From NCBI GenBank assembly GCA_934500875.1, contig CAKSTL010000009.1, positions 54,358-118,357 of the forward strand: DNA of 64,000 nucleotides, written 5' to 3'. The stretch's first letter is position 1. Each line of letters begins with the position of its first letter. The notes beneath the pieces were generated by a model. That model was not told the DNA's origin and ran no database searches. It worked only from the letters and a program-made list of their open reading frames with translations. Source of the DNA: an uncultured Clostridia bacterium. Lineage in GTDB: Bacteria > Bacillota > Clostridia > UMGS1810. Of the stretch, positions 36,209 to 43,910 are shown piece by piece. A program made the translations under genes and the position numbers.

Positions 36209-36672
36209 AAATTTATACCAAAACCGGTGACGAAGGAATAAGCGACGTTTTGGGAAAACGTGTGAAAAAATCGGATAAAATTTTTGATTTAATCGGCACT
36301 GTAGATACCCTTAGCGCCATTTTGAGCCTTGGTGTAAACTTTTGTGCAAACGAAAGCGTAAAAAAAGAGATTTTGCTTTTGCAAAAAGATTTGGTTAAAC
36401 TTAACGGAAAAATTTCAGGTTACGCAGATTTTGATTTTGACGTTTCGTTTTTTGAGAGCCGGATTGATTTCTACTCTGAAAAAACGGTTGGATTTTCGCT
36501 CTACGACACACCGCAGAGAAAGGACAGCGCATTTATAAATCTTGCACGCACCGTTTGCCGCAAGGCGGAAAGATGTGCGGCAGGATATGATGAAAATAAC
36601 ACTGATTTGATACGCTATCTTAACAGAATGTCCGATTACCTTTATGCCGTCGGAAAATATCTTGATATCTAA
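36205..36672 (+). CDS. PduO-type cob(I)alamin adenosyltransferase-like protein
   Basis: A 155-residue protein resembling PduO/PduO-like ATP:cob(I)alamin adenosyltransferases, which make coenzyme B12. IYTKTGDEG (3-11) matches the ATP-binding N-terminus and ARTVCRKAERC plus YLNRMSDYLY match the conserved C-terminal helices. It is shorter than usual (about 180), and the segment normally reading VDELNA is VDTLSA, losing a conserved acidic residue, so activity is uncertain. The start overlaps the rarA stop by four bases (ATGA), indicating translational coupling. Confidence 0.78.
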   Translation: MKIYTKTGDEGISDVLGKRVKKSDKIFDLIGTVDTLSAILSLGVNFCANESVKKEILLLQKDLVKLNGKISGYADFDFDVSFFESRIDFYSEKTVGFSLYDTPQRKDSAFINLARTVCRKAERCAAGYDENNTDLIRYLNRMSDYLYAVGKYLDI

Positions 36673-36693
36673 AGCGTAAAAACGGAGAAATTT

Positions 36694-37422
36694 ATGAAAA
36701 AAACAGCCATTGTAACAGGTGCGTCCCGAGGCATTGGAAGGGCGGCGGCGATTGCACTTTCCAAAAATTTCAACGTAGTCGTAAACTGCATAAAAAACGT
36801 TGAACTTGCAAACAAAACCGCTGAAGAAATTATAAAAACAGGCGGAAACGCTATTGTCTTTTGTGCAGATGTTTCAAATTATGATAAGGCGCACGCTCTT
36901 TGCGGTTTTGCGCTTGAAAAATACGGCAGCATAGACGTTCTTGTCAACAATGCGGGAATTGCTCAGCAAAAGGTTTTCTGCGATATCACCGAGGACGAAT
37001 TTAAAAATATGATGCAGACAAACGCCGGCAGTGTTTTTAATATGTGCAAGGCGGCAGTCGGCGAAATGATACGCAAAAAAAGCGGAAAAATAATAAACGT
37101 TTCGTCGGTGTGGGGCATTTGCGGCGCTTCGTGCGAGGTGCATTATTCTGCCTCAAAAGCGGCGGTTATAGGGCTCACAAAGGCGCTTGCAAAAGAGCTT
37201 GCGCCGTCGCAGATAAACGTAAACTGCGTAGCGCCGGGCGTTGTTGATACCGATATGTGCAGCTTTGACGAAGAAACCCGAAAGCTTGTAACAGAGGATA
37301 TCCCTATGGGAAAAATGGCTTCGCCCGAAAAAATTGCGGACGTTATAGCTTACCTTGCAAGCGATAAGGCAGATTACATTACCGGCGAAGTCGTGAACGT
37401 GAGCGGCGGCTTTGTCGTTTAA
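36694..37422 (+). CDS. SDR-family oxidoreductase, FabG-like
   Basis: A 242-residue classical short-chain dehydrogenase/reductase. TGASRGIGRA (about 8-17) is the NADP(H) site, NNAG the central motif, and SSVWG...HYSASKAA gives the catalytic Ser-Tyr-Lys. The C-terminus YITGEVVNVSGGFVV resembles FabG (3-oxoacyl-ACP reductase). It is not near fatty-acid synthesis genes, so another keto substrate is possible. It starts 21 bases after the adenosyltransferase gene. Confidence 0.88.
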   Translation: MKKTAIVTGASRGIGRAAAIALSKNFNVVVNCIKNVELANKTAEEIIKTGGNAIVFCADVSNYDKAHALCGFALEKYGSIDVLVNNAGIAQQKVFCDITEDEFKNMMQTNAGSVFNMCKAAVGEMIRKKSGKIINVSSVWGICGASCEVHYSASKAAVIGLTKALAKELAPSQINVNCVAPGVVDTDMCSFDEETRKLVTEDIPMGKMASPEKIADVIAYLASDKADYITGEVVNVSGGFVV

Positions 37423-37430
37423 AGTTTTTA

Positions 37431-37459
37431 TTGCAAATTTGTTTTTTATATGATATAAT
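37431..37459 (+). promoter_or_regulatory. sigma-A promoter of the capsule-type kinase gene
   Basis: TTGCAA (37431-37436), 17 bases, TATAAT (37454-37459); the ATG is at 37496 with AAGGAAG between. Confidence 0.8.
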
Positions 37460-37495
37460 GTTTCTATATGTTATGATTAAGAAGGAAGTTGAAAT

Positions 37496-38302
37496 ATGCC
37501 TAATATACAAAAGACGGATAAAACAAGCCGAGACATTGTGTCACGCAGCGACAAAAACAACAGAGGCGTGCGTGATTACACGAAGGTTATCTTAAAAGAC
37601 GACAGCGATTTTTCAATTGTTGAAGCATATAAATCAATGCGAACAAACCTTGAATATGCGCTTGCGGCAAACGAAGGATGCAAAAAAATTATATTTACTT
37701 CTGCAATGCCGAGCGAAGGCAAGACAACCTCGTGCATAAACACCGCAATTACGTTTGCGCTTGCCGACGCAAAAATTATAATGATTGACGCCGATTTGCG
37801 AAAACCTAAGGTGCATATGTGCCTTGAACTTGAAAATTCTGTGGGATTTTCAAATTATCTTGCCGGTTTTTCAGAACTTGGCGAGGTTATTCAGCATTGC
37901 AAAAACGGTCTTGACGTAATCACAAGCGGACAAATCCCTCCCAATCCGTCCGAGCTTTTAGGCTCTCCGAGAATGGAGAAGGCGCTGTGCGAGCTTTCCG
38001 AGCGCTACGATTATGTCATAATTGACGCACCTCCGGTGAATATCGTGTCGGACGCTGTTTCAATGTCGAAATTCGCAACGGGCGTTGTTGTGGTGGTAAA
38101 AGAAGATTTTACAACTCACGACGCACTTAAAAAAGCAATTTCAAGCCTTGAATTTGCAAATGCCAAAATTCTTGGCTTTATGCTTAATGACGTTATCACC
38201 GCAAAGGGTTATTATTCAAAGTATTATAAGTACCGCTACCGTTACAGATATAAGTATTATTCGGATTACGACGGTTATTCGGATGCGGGCAAAAATAAAT
38301 AA
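37496..38302 (+). CDS. CpsD/CapB-type tyrosine autokinase (BY-kinase)
   Basis: A 268-residue cytoplasmic bacterial tyrosine kinase regulating polysaccharide export. Walker A SAMPSEGKTT (69-78), Walker A' IMIDADLRKPK (95-105), Walker B YVIIDAPP, and the EAYKSMRTNLEY segment that binds the neighbouring subunit. Residues 239-261 contain twelve tyrosines interspersed with Arg/Lys, the autophosphorylation tail. The membrane activator (CpsC/Wzz) that usually precedes it is absent here. A CpsB-type phosphatase follows 26 bases downstream, so the pair forms a phosphorylation switch. Confidence 0.93.
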   Translation: MPNIQKTDKTSRDIVSRSDKNNRGVRDYTKVILKDDSDFSIVEAYKSMRTNLEYALAANEGCKKIIFTSAMPSEGKTTSCINTAITFALADAKIIMIDADLRKPKVHMCLELENSVGFSNYLAGFSELGEVIQHCKNGLDVITSGQIPPNPSELLGSPRMEKALCELSERYDYVIIDAPPVNIVSDAVSMSKFATGVVVVVKEDFTTHDALKKAISSLEFANAKILGFMLNDVITAKGYYSKYYKYRYRYRYKYYSDYDGYSDAGKNK

Positions 38303-38328
38303 AAAGCAAAAAGTGTTTGGAGAAATTT

Positions 38329-39036
38329 ATGATTGATTTTCACACACACATTCTTCCGGGAATGGATGACGGCGCAAAAGATGTTCAAAGGTCGCTCGAA
38401 ATGTATGAATATCAAAAAAAGAGCGGAGTTAAAAAAATTGTTGCAACACCGCATTTTTATCCCGATAAAATGAGTATCGGCTCTTTTTTGCGGCGCCGCA
38501 GCGAAGCTTACAGCAAGCTTTTGTGCGCTGCCGAAGAAAGAAAAATCAGCCTTGCCGAAACGTATCTCGGCGCCGAGGCGGCAATCTGCCCGGGTTTTTC
38601 ACGTCTTGAGGGGTTAGAAAAGCTGTGTATAGCAAATTCAAGGTATATTCTTCTTGAAATGCCTTGCGACGGCTGGAACAGCGTGTGGGTTCAGCGTGAG
38701 ATTTATGCCGTTTTCGCAAACCGCAGGCTCACCCCGATTATGGCGCATATTGACAGATATATCTATACGAATGACGATTTTAGGGCTATTGATAGGTTTT
38801 TTGACCCGAATGTGTGTTTTCAGATTAATGCTGACTGCTATTTTTCGTTTTCCGACAGACGGCGTGCAAAAAGATTTGCAAAGATGAACGCAATACAGTT
38901 TGTCGGCTCGGATTGTCACAATATGTCCGACCGTAAGCCTACGCTTTCGGAGTGCGTGAAGATTATGAGAAAAATGCACGGCGAAAAATTTGTGGAAAAA
39001 GTTTTTGAAAACAGTGAAATTGTTTTAAGCAGCTGA
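38329..39036 (+). CDS. CpsB/CapC-type PHP tyrosine phosphatase
   Basis: A 235-residue metal-dependent phosphatase of the PHP fold that dephosphorylates CpsD-type kinases. Metal-binding motifs: DFHTHILPGMDDG (3-15), ATPHFYPD, AHIDRY and GSDCHN. ATG 38329 is chosen since GGAG lies six to seven bases before it; an earlier in-frame codon at 38317 precedes that site. It is adjacent to its likely substrate kinase. Confidence 0.93.
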   Translation: MIDFHTHILPGMDDGAKDVQRSLEMYEYQKKSGVKKIVATPHFYPDKMSIGSFLRRRSEAYSKLLCAAEERKISLAETYLGAEAAICPGFSRLEGLEKLCIANSRYILLEMPCDGWNSVWVQREIYAVFANRRLTPIMAHIDRYIYTNDDFRAIDRFFDPNVCFQINADCYFSFSDRRRAKRFAKMNAIQFVGSDCHNMSDRKPTLSECVKIMRKMHGEKFVEKVFENSEIVLSS

Positions 39037-39056
39037 CATAAAAAGGATTTGCCCAA

Positions 39057-39746
39057 ATGATTTTGACCGAAAGATTAAAAAAAGTTGCAGAATATGTTGA
39101 CAATTCATATTGTCTTGCCGATATCGGTACCGACCACGGGTATGTGCCGATTTTTTGTGTAAAAAACGGCAGGGCAAAATATGCCGTTGCAAGCGACGTT
39201 AACGAAGGCCCGATTTTGAGCGCAAAAAAAAATATTGAAAAATACGGGCTTTGCAAAAAAATTGAAACCAGGCTTTCAAACGGCTTTGAAAATTTTGAAA
39301 AAAACAGTTTTGATACCGCCGTTATCGCAGGTATGGGCGGTCTTTTGATAAACGAAATTATAGAAAATGGCAAGGCGTGTTTTCCGGACGGTGTGCGCCT
39401 TATAATTCAGCCTATGATTGCCCAGAGTGAGGTGAGGCGATACCTTTCTCAGAACGGGTTTGTCATAGAGGACGAGTGTCTTGCAAAAGAGGACGGTAAA
39501 ATTTATAATATTTTTTCGTGCGTAAAGGGCGAAGAAAAGCTCTCGGAATTTGACATTTTTGTGGGAAAACGTCTTTTTGAAAAGGGTGGAAATCTGTTTT
39601 TTGAACATATGGACAGAAAAATTTACACACTTGAAAAAATTGTTTCGGGGCTTAAAAAATCCAAAAATGTTTCGGACTATCTTTTGCGTCGTGAAACGGA
39701 ACTTGGATATTATATAAAGGCAAGAAAGGAAGGGGATAAGGCTTGA
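39057..39746 (+). CDS. trmK: tRNA (adenine(22)-N1)-methyltransferase
   Basis: A 229-residue TrmK (YqfN family) that methylates A22 of bacterial tRNAs. The SAM-binding DIGTDHGYVP (22-31) and AGMGG (about 90-94) are typical, followed by QPMIAQSEVRRYL. In Firmicutes trmK commonly precedes the Nif3-like gene, as here, with a four-base overlap. Confidence 0.94.
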   Translation: MILTERLKKVAEYVDNSYCLADIGTDHGYVPIFCVKNGRAKYAVASDVNEGPILSAKKNIEKYGLCKKIETRLSNGFENFEKNSFDTAVIAGMGGLLINEIIENGKACFPDGVRLIIQPMIAQSEVRRYLSQNGFVIEDECLAKEDGKIYNIFSCVKGEEKLSEFDIFVGKRLFEKGGNLFFEHMDRKIYTLEKIVSGLKKSKNVSDYLLRRETELGYYIKARKEGDKA

Positions 39747-40540
39747 CGGTTAAGGTTGGAGATGTTGTTTCGTATTTTGAAAAAATCTGTCCCAAAAATC
39801 TTAGCGAGGACTGGGACAATGCAGGGCTTCTGATTGGAAACCCCAACGCTGCGGTTACAAAAATTCTCGTTTGCCTTGACGTTGATAAATCCGTTGCCGA
39901 CGAGGCGGCCAAAAGAGGCGCAAATCTTATAATCTCGCACCATCCGGCGATTTTTCATCCGCTTAAAAAAATTATAAAAGGCAGCGAAGATTTTATTTTT
40001 ACGCTTATAAAAAACGATATTTCGGTTTTTTGCGCACACACAAACCTTGACGTCGCCGCAGGCGGGCTTAACGATTATCTTGCCGAAAAATTAGGGCTTT
40101 CCGATACCGAAATTTTAGTTCCGACAGGTGTTTGCGGCGATAAAAAAGTCGGCTACGGAAGGTATGCCGAGCTTAAAGAGCCGAAACGCTTCGGCGATAT
40201 TTTAAAAGAAACCGCAAAAAAACTCAATACGAAAAATTTAAGATATTCCGGCAGCTTCGATACCGTTATCAAAAAGATTGCGGTAAATTCGGGCGGCGGC
40301 GCATCCATGGCGGAGTTTTGCTTTGATAATGACATTGACCTTTATATCACGGGCGATTTTAAGTATTCTTCAATGCGTGACTGCGCCGATAAAAATCTTT
40401 GCGTTATAGACGCAGGGCATTACGAAACAGAAATTATCGTATGCGAATGGTTTCAAAAAAAGATAAAGGAAAAATTTGATATAACAGTTTTAAAAAGCGA
40501 AAATAACAAAAATGTAATAAAGTTTTTAAAATATGAGTAA
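39743..40540 (+). CDS. Nif3-like dinuclear metal centre protein
   Basis: A 265-residue Nif3/YqfO-like protein with a TTG start overlapping the trmK stop (TTGA). The family forms toroid hexamers with a two-metal site built by ISHHPAIFHPLKK, HTNLD and GHYETE, all present. It is the short form without the inserted PII-like domain. Biochemical role is uncertain; some homologues act as GTP cyclohydrolase-like or regulatory proteins. Its stop codon lies inside the first helix of rnpB. Confidence 0.92.
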   Translation: MTVKVGDVVSYFEKICPKNLSEDWDNAGLLIGNPNAAVTKILVCLDVDKSVADEAAKRGANLIISHHPAIFHPLKKIIKGSEDFIFTLIKNDISVFCAHTNLDVAAGGLNDYLAEKLGLSDTEILVPTGVCGDKKVGYGRYAELKEPKRFGDILKETAKKLNTKNLRYSGSFDTVIKKIAVNSGGGASMAEFCFDNDIDLYITGDFKYSSMRDCADKNLCVIDAGHYETEIIVCEWFQKKIKEKFDITVLKSENNKNVIKFLKYE

Positions 40541-40877
40541 TCCGGATAGCCGCAGATGCAAGCCGAAAGGCTGTATATGAGGAAAGTCCGGGCATCGCAG
40601 GGCAGAGTGCCGGGCAATTCCCGGTGGAGGCGACTCTAAGGAAAGTGCAACAGAAAAGTACCGCCGAAAATTTTTTCGGTAAGGGTGAAAAGGCGAGGTA
40701 AAAGCTCACCGCAGATTGGGAAACCAATCGGGCGTGTAAACCCCACTCGATGCAACACCGTGTAAAGGAGATATATATTTGCCCGATATTCTCCGATAGA
40801 GGTGGCTTAAGCCTGTCAGAGACGGCAGGCGTAGATAGATGGCTATTCAAGACAGAACCCGGCTTACAGGATTGCTC
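40535..40877 (+). ncRNA. rnpB: RNase P RNA, bacterial class A
   Basis: The catalytic RNA of tRNA 5' maturation. The universally conserved parts are present: GAGGAAAGTCCGGGC near 40580 and GACAGAACCCGGCTTAC near 40851-40867. The ends pair as helix P1 (GAGTAAT with ATTGCTC). Intermediate segments (GGGTGAAAAGGCGAGGTAAA, GCAACACCG) also fit. By this pairing the RNA begins within the last two codons of the nif3 gene. No separate promoter is obvious. Confidence 0.96.
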
Positions 40878-40898
40878 ATTTTTAAATATAAAATAAGA

Positions 40899-40972
40899 CC
40901 GTTATTATAAATTTTGCGCTTATAAATTGCCTGTGCATTTTGAAACGCATATAAAATAACGGGCTTTTTTTA
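40899..40972 (+). terminator. Possible rnpB terminator
   Basis: 8-base arms CCGTTATT / AATAACGG with a long, partly structured loop, then GC and seven T. It is rather weak. Confidence 0.45.
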
Positions 40973-40983
40973 TATTGTTTTTG

Positions 40984-41012
40984 TTGACAAAACGCTTTAT
41001 TTATGAGATAAT
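40984..41012 (+). promoter_or_regulatory. sigma-A promoter of vanZ-lrp-aminotransferase-trmL run
   Basis: TTGACA (40984-40989), 17 bases, GATAAT (41007-41012). Confidence 0.75.
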
Positions 41013-41059
41013 TTTAGCGGTATGTATTTTTAACAATTAGGTTGATTGGAAGTATAAAA

Positions 41060-41557
41060 ATGAAAATTTTAAGATACCTTGTATGCTGTGTTTCTTACAT
41101 ATGCCTTATTGCCATAATGTCGGCAGCATTCGGCTTTTCTGCGCAGGAGGGCGAAAAATCGGGCAGCGTGAGCAAAAAGGTTACAAGCATTGTTACGGGC
41201 AAAAGCATTGAAGAAATTGAAAGGCTTGAAAACGAAAAAGGCGACGACAAAGTTACCGTTAACGAAATTATAAGAAAGTGTGCGCATTTTTCCATTTATC
41301 TTTTAATGGGAGTTTTTGCGTATCTTGCGCTTTCGCTTACTCTTAATAACAAGGAGGCTGCGGCGGTTGCATTTGCGCTTGCCGTTTGCCTGTTATATGC
41401 AGCAAGCGACGAAATACATCAGTATTTTTCGGGCGGAAGAACCGCCTCGGCAAAGGATGTTCTTCTTGATTTTGCCGGTTCTGATATTGGTATTTTTATT
41501 ACATATACAGTTAAAAATAAATTTTTTGGGGGTAATGAGTATGGAAAGAATTCTTGA
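41060..41557 (+). CDS. VanZ-family membrane protein
   Basis: About 165 residues with an N-terminal helix, an extracytoplasmic charged stretch and three further transmembrane segments. The VanZ signature is clear in IIRKCAHFSIYLLMG and SDEIHQYFSGGRTAS...DVLLDFAG. VanZ proteins affect glycopeptide tolerance in some bacteria, but most family members have no known role. ATG 41060 follows GGAAGT; a TTG six codons upstream is less likely. It overlaps the next gene by 17 bases. Confidence 0.9.
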   Translation: MKILRYLVCCVSYICLIAIMSAAFGFSAQEGEKSGSVSKKVTSIVTGKSIEEIERLENEKGDDKVTVNEIIRKCAHFSIYLLMGVFAYLALSLTLNNKEAAAVAFALAVCLLYAASDEIHQYFSGGRTASAKDVLLDFAGSDIGIFITYTVKNKFFGGNEYGKNS

Positions 41558-42020
41558 AATTTTGGAAAACGACTGCAACACGAGTCCTGCGCAGATTGCA
41601 CTTATGCTCGATATGAAGGAAGCGGACGTTGTCGCCGCCATAGATGACTTTAAAAGAAAGGGAATTATCCTTAAAAATAAAAGCGTTATAAACTGGGAAA
41701 AGACGGACAGACCGATTGTAACTGCGCTTATCGAGCTTAAGGTTACGCCGCAGAGAGGTTTGGGATTTGACAAAATTGCAGAGCGGATTTATCAGTATCC
41801 CGAGGTTAAAACGGTGTTTTTGATTGCCGGCGCATATGATTTGTCGGTTGTAATTGAAGGCAAAACAATGAACGAAGTTGCACGCTTTGTGCACAGAAAG
41901 CTTGCGCCTATGGAGTGTATTGTAAGCACGGCAACGCATTTTGTTCTTAAAAAATACAAGGTTGAAAATATTATTTTTGACGATAAAATCGAAGATGACA
42001 GGCAGGTGATTACGCTGTGA
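41541..42020 (+). CDS. Lrp/AsnC-family regulator
   Basis: A 159-residue Lrp/AsnC-type protein: N-terminal HTH (about 5-50, SPAQIALMLDMKEADVVAAIDDFKRKG) and C-terminal RAM ligand/oligomerisation domain (VTALIELKVTP...VFLIAGAYDLSVVIEG). ATG 41541 lies eight bases after GGGGG; longer readings would run through vanZ. Its stop overlaps the aminotransferase start (GTGA), a pairing seen in Firmicutes that suggests amino-acid-responsive control of that gene. Confidence 0.9.
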   Translation: MERILEILENDCNTSPAQIALMLDMKEADVVAAIDDFKRKGIILKNKSVINWEKTDRPIVTALIELKVTPQRGLGFDKIAERIYQYPEVKTVFLIAGAYDLSVVIEGKTMNEVARFVHRKLAPMECIVSTATHFVLKKYKVENIIFDDKIEDDRQVITL

Positions 42021-43204
42021 CAACGTTTAATCCCGAAAACTTTTTGAATGAGCATATTGCAAAAATGCCGCCGTCGGGAATAAGAAAATTTTTTGATGCG
42101 GCAAATAATATGGAGGGCGCAATTTCGCTCGGAGTGGGCGAGCCGGACTTTCTTACGCCGTGGCATATAAGGGATGCAGGCATATATTCGCTTGAAAGAG
42201 GAAAAACGCATTATACTGCAAATGCGGGTTTAAAAGAACTGCGTGAAGAAATATGCCTTTATCTGAAAAGACGTTTTAAGCTTGATTATACGCAAAGCGA
42301 AGTGCTTGTAACCGTCGGCGGCAGCGAGGCGGTGGACATTGCGCTGCGTTCTCTTATAAACAAGGGCGACGAGGTGCTTATTCCCGAGCCGTCGTTCGTG
42401 TGCTATAAGCCGTGCACTCAGATGGCGGGCGGTGTTGCGGTGCCGATTGCAACAAAGGCGGAAAACGGATTTAAGCTTACAAAAGAGGATATTTTATCGC
42501 ACATAACCGATAAAACCAAAATACTGATTTTATCGTACCCCAACAATCCCACGGGTGCGATTATGACAAGAGAGGATTTGGAAAAAATTGTTCCTGTCAT
42601 AAAGGAACATAATCTGATGGTTATTTCGGACGAAATTTACGCCGAACTTACTTACGAAGGACATCACACCTCCATAGCTTCGCTTGATTCCATGAAGGAC
42701 AGGTGCATTGTGATAAACGGCTTTTCAAAGGCTTATGCCATGACGGGCTGGCGGTTGGGATATGCCTGCGGAAACGAAAAAATAATTAAGGTTATGACAA
42801 AGGTGCATCAGTATGCAATTATGTGCGCACCCACAACAAGCCAGTTTGCGGCAATCGAGGCGCTTAAAAACGGCGATAAATCCATTGAAACCATGGCAAA
42901 CGAATACAATTACAGAAGAAAGGTTATTGTGGACGGCTTCAACAAGCTTGGGCTTACCTGCTTTGACCCTCAGGGTGCGTTTTATATTTTCCCGTGCATA
43001 AAATCAACGGGAATGTCGTCGGACGATTTTTGCAAAAAGCTTCTTGAAGAAGAAAGGCTTGCAATAGTTCCCGGAACGGCGTTCGGCGAGTGCGGAGAAG
43101 GATTTTTAAGGGTGTCGTATGCATATTCCATAGAGCAGATTAATGAGGCGCTTGTAAGGGTTGAAAGATTTTTGGATAAAATTAAAAAGGGTGATATAAA
43201 GTGA
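42017..43204 (+). CDS. Class I/II PLP aminotransferase (AspC/PatA-like)
   Basis: A 395-residue fold-type I aminotransferase with a GTG start. SYPNNPTGA (about 172-180) and SDEIYAELTY bind the cofactor, NGFSKAYAMTGWRLGY holds the PLP lysine (about 234), and the C-terminal GEGFLRVSYA contains the substrate-binding Arg. The PatA/AspC branch is likely from length and motif spacing, with aspartate, N-acetyl-DAP or aromatic specificity unresolved. It is coupled by overlaps to both the Lrp gene upstream and trmL downstream. Confidence 0.9.
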   Translation: MTTFNPENFLNEHIAKMPPSGIRKFFDAANNMEGAISLGVGEPDFLTPWHIRDAGIYSLERGKTHYTANAGLKELREEICLYLKRRFKLDYTQSEVLVTVGGSEAVDIALRSLINKGDEVLIPEPSFVCYKPCTQMAGGVAVPIATKAENGFKLTKEDILSHITDKTKILILSYPNNPTGAIMTREDLEKIVPVIKEHNLMVISDEIYAELTYEGHHTSIASLDSMKDRCIVINGFSKAYAMTGWRLGYACGNEKIIKVMTKVHQYAIMCAPTTSQFAAIEALKNGDKSIETMANEYNYRRKVIVDGFNKLGLTCFDPQGAFYIFPCIKSTGMSSDDFCKKLLEEERLAIVPGTAFGECGEGFLRVSYAYSIEQINEALVRVERFLDKIKKGDIK

Positions 43205-43695
43205 GCTGCAACATAGTTTTGGTTGAACCCGAAATTCCGCAGAATACCGGAAACATTGCAAGAACGTGCGCAGTAACCGGCACAAAGCTTCACATAGTAA
43301 AGCCTATGGGATTTGAGATTACCGACGCAAAATTAAAGCGTGCGGGACTTGATTACTGGCATTTTCTCGGCGTGAAATATTATGAAAATACCGACGAATT
43401 TTTTGAAATCAACAAGGGCGGCAGGTTTTTCTTTTCCACCACAAAGGCGCTCAACAATTATTGCGACATAGAGTATAAGGACAACGACTTTTTCCTGTTC
43501 GGCAAAGAAACAAAGGGGCTTGACGAGGCGCTTCTTAAGAAAAACAAGGAAAACTGCATAAGAATTCCTATGATTGACGAGGCAAGAAGCCTTAATCTTT
43601 CAAATTCCGTTGCAATTGTGCTTTATGAGGCATTAAGACAGCAAAATTTTGCAAATCTTAAACAAAAGGGCGCACTTACAAAATTCGAGTGGTAA
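43201..43695 (+). CDS. trmL: tRNA (cytidine/uridine-34-2'-O)-methyltransferase
   Basis: A 164-residue SPOUT-fold methyltransferase. VEPEIPQNTGNIARTCA opens the knot domain; LFGKETKGL and IPMIDEARSLNLSNSVAIVLYEALRQ form the SAM-binding trefoil knot. TrmL modifies the wobble base of tRNA-Leu. GTG start at 43201 overlapping the aminotransferase stop by four bases. Confidence 0.93.
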   Translation: MSCNIVLVEPEIPQNTGNIARTCAVTGTKLHIVKPMGFEITDAKLKRAGLDYWHFLGVKYYENTDEFFEINKGGRFFFSTTKALNNYCDIEYKDNDFFLFGKETKGLDEALLKKNKENCIRIPMIDEARSLNLSNSVAIVLYEALRQQNFANLKQKGALTKFEW

Positions 43696-43719
43696 CAATG
43701 TGAAAGTTTTTACATTATG

Positions 43720-43908
43720 AGAATGGAGATTAACGTGAAAGTTCCTTTCACGTTAATCCTCCGGCAGGATTAAATGCCCGTGCGAAATTTTTCTCGCCTT
43801 GCTTGGGGAGACGTATATGGGCGTAATAATCTCTTATCATTTTTTGCCCTGCCGATAAGAGATTTTAATTACTATTTGTGCCGACGCAGGGCGGCAGAAT
43901 GGAGATTA
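43720..43908. repeat. Structured degV leader bounded by 13-bp direct repeats
   Basis: AGAATGGAGATTA occurs at 43720-43732 and again at 43896-43908, the second being the degV ribosome site. Between them are a 14-bp perfect hairpin (GATTAACGTGAAAG / CTTTCACGTTAATC, 43728-43758), a GC-rich stretch, and a second stem ATCTCTTATC / GATAAGAGAT (about 43829-43864). The layout fits either an inserted element with target duplication or an unrecognised regulatory RNA. Confidence 0.55.
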
Positions 43909-43910
43909 TT

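Noticed and set aside
40434..40850. Open frame on the minus strand overlapping RNase P RNA
   Set aside because: The DNA is rnpB with clear conserved RNA motifs; the frame is accidental.
41316..41540. Longer start for the Lrp regulator
   Set aside because: The added residues are an off-frame reading of vanZ; a ribosome site and the conserved domain begin at 41541.
43733..43895. Known riboswitch in the degV leader
   Set aside because: I could not match the conserved core of any class I know (TPP, SAM, FMN, purine, glycine, preQ1, c-di-GMP); kept only as an unexplained structure.
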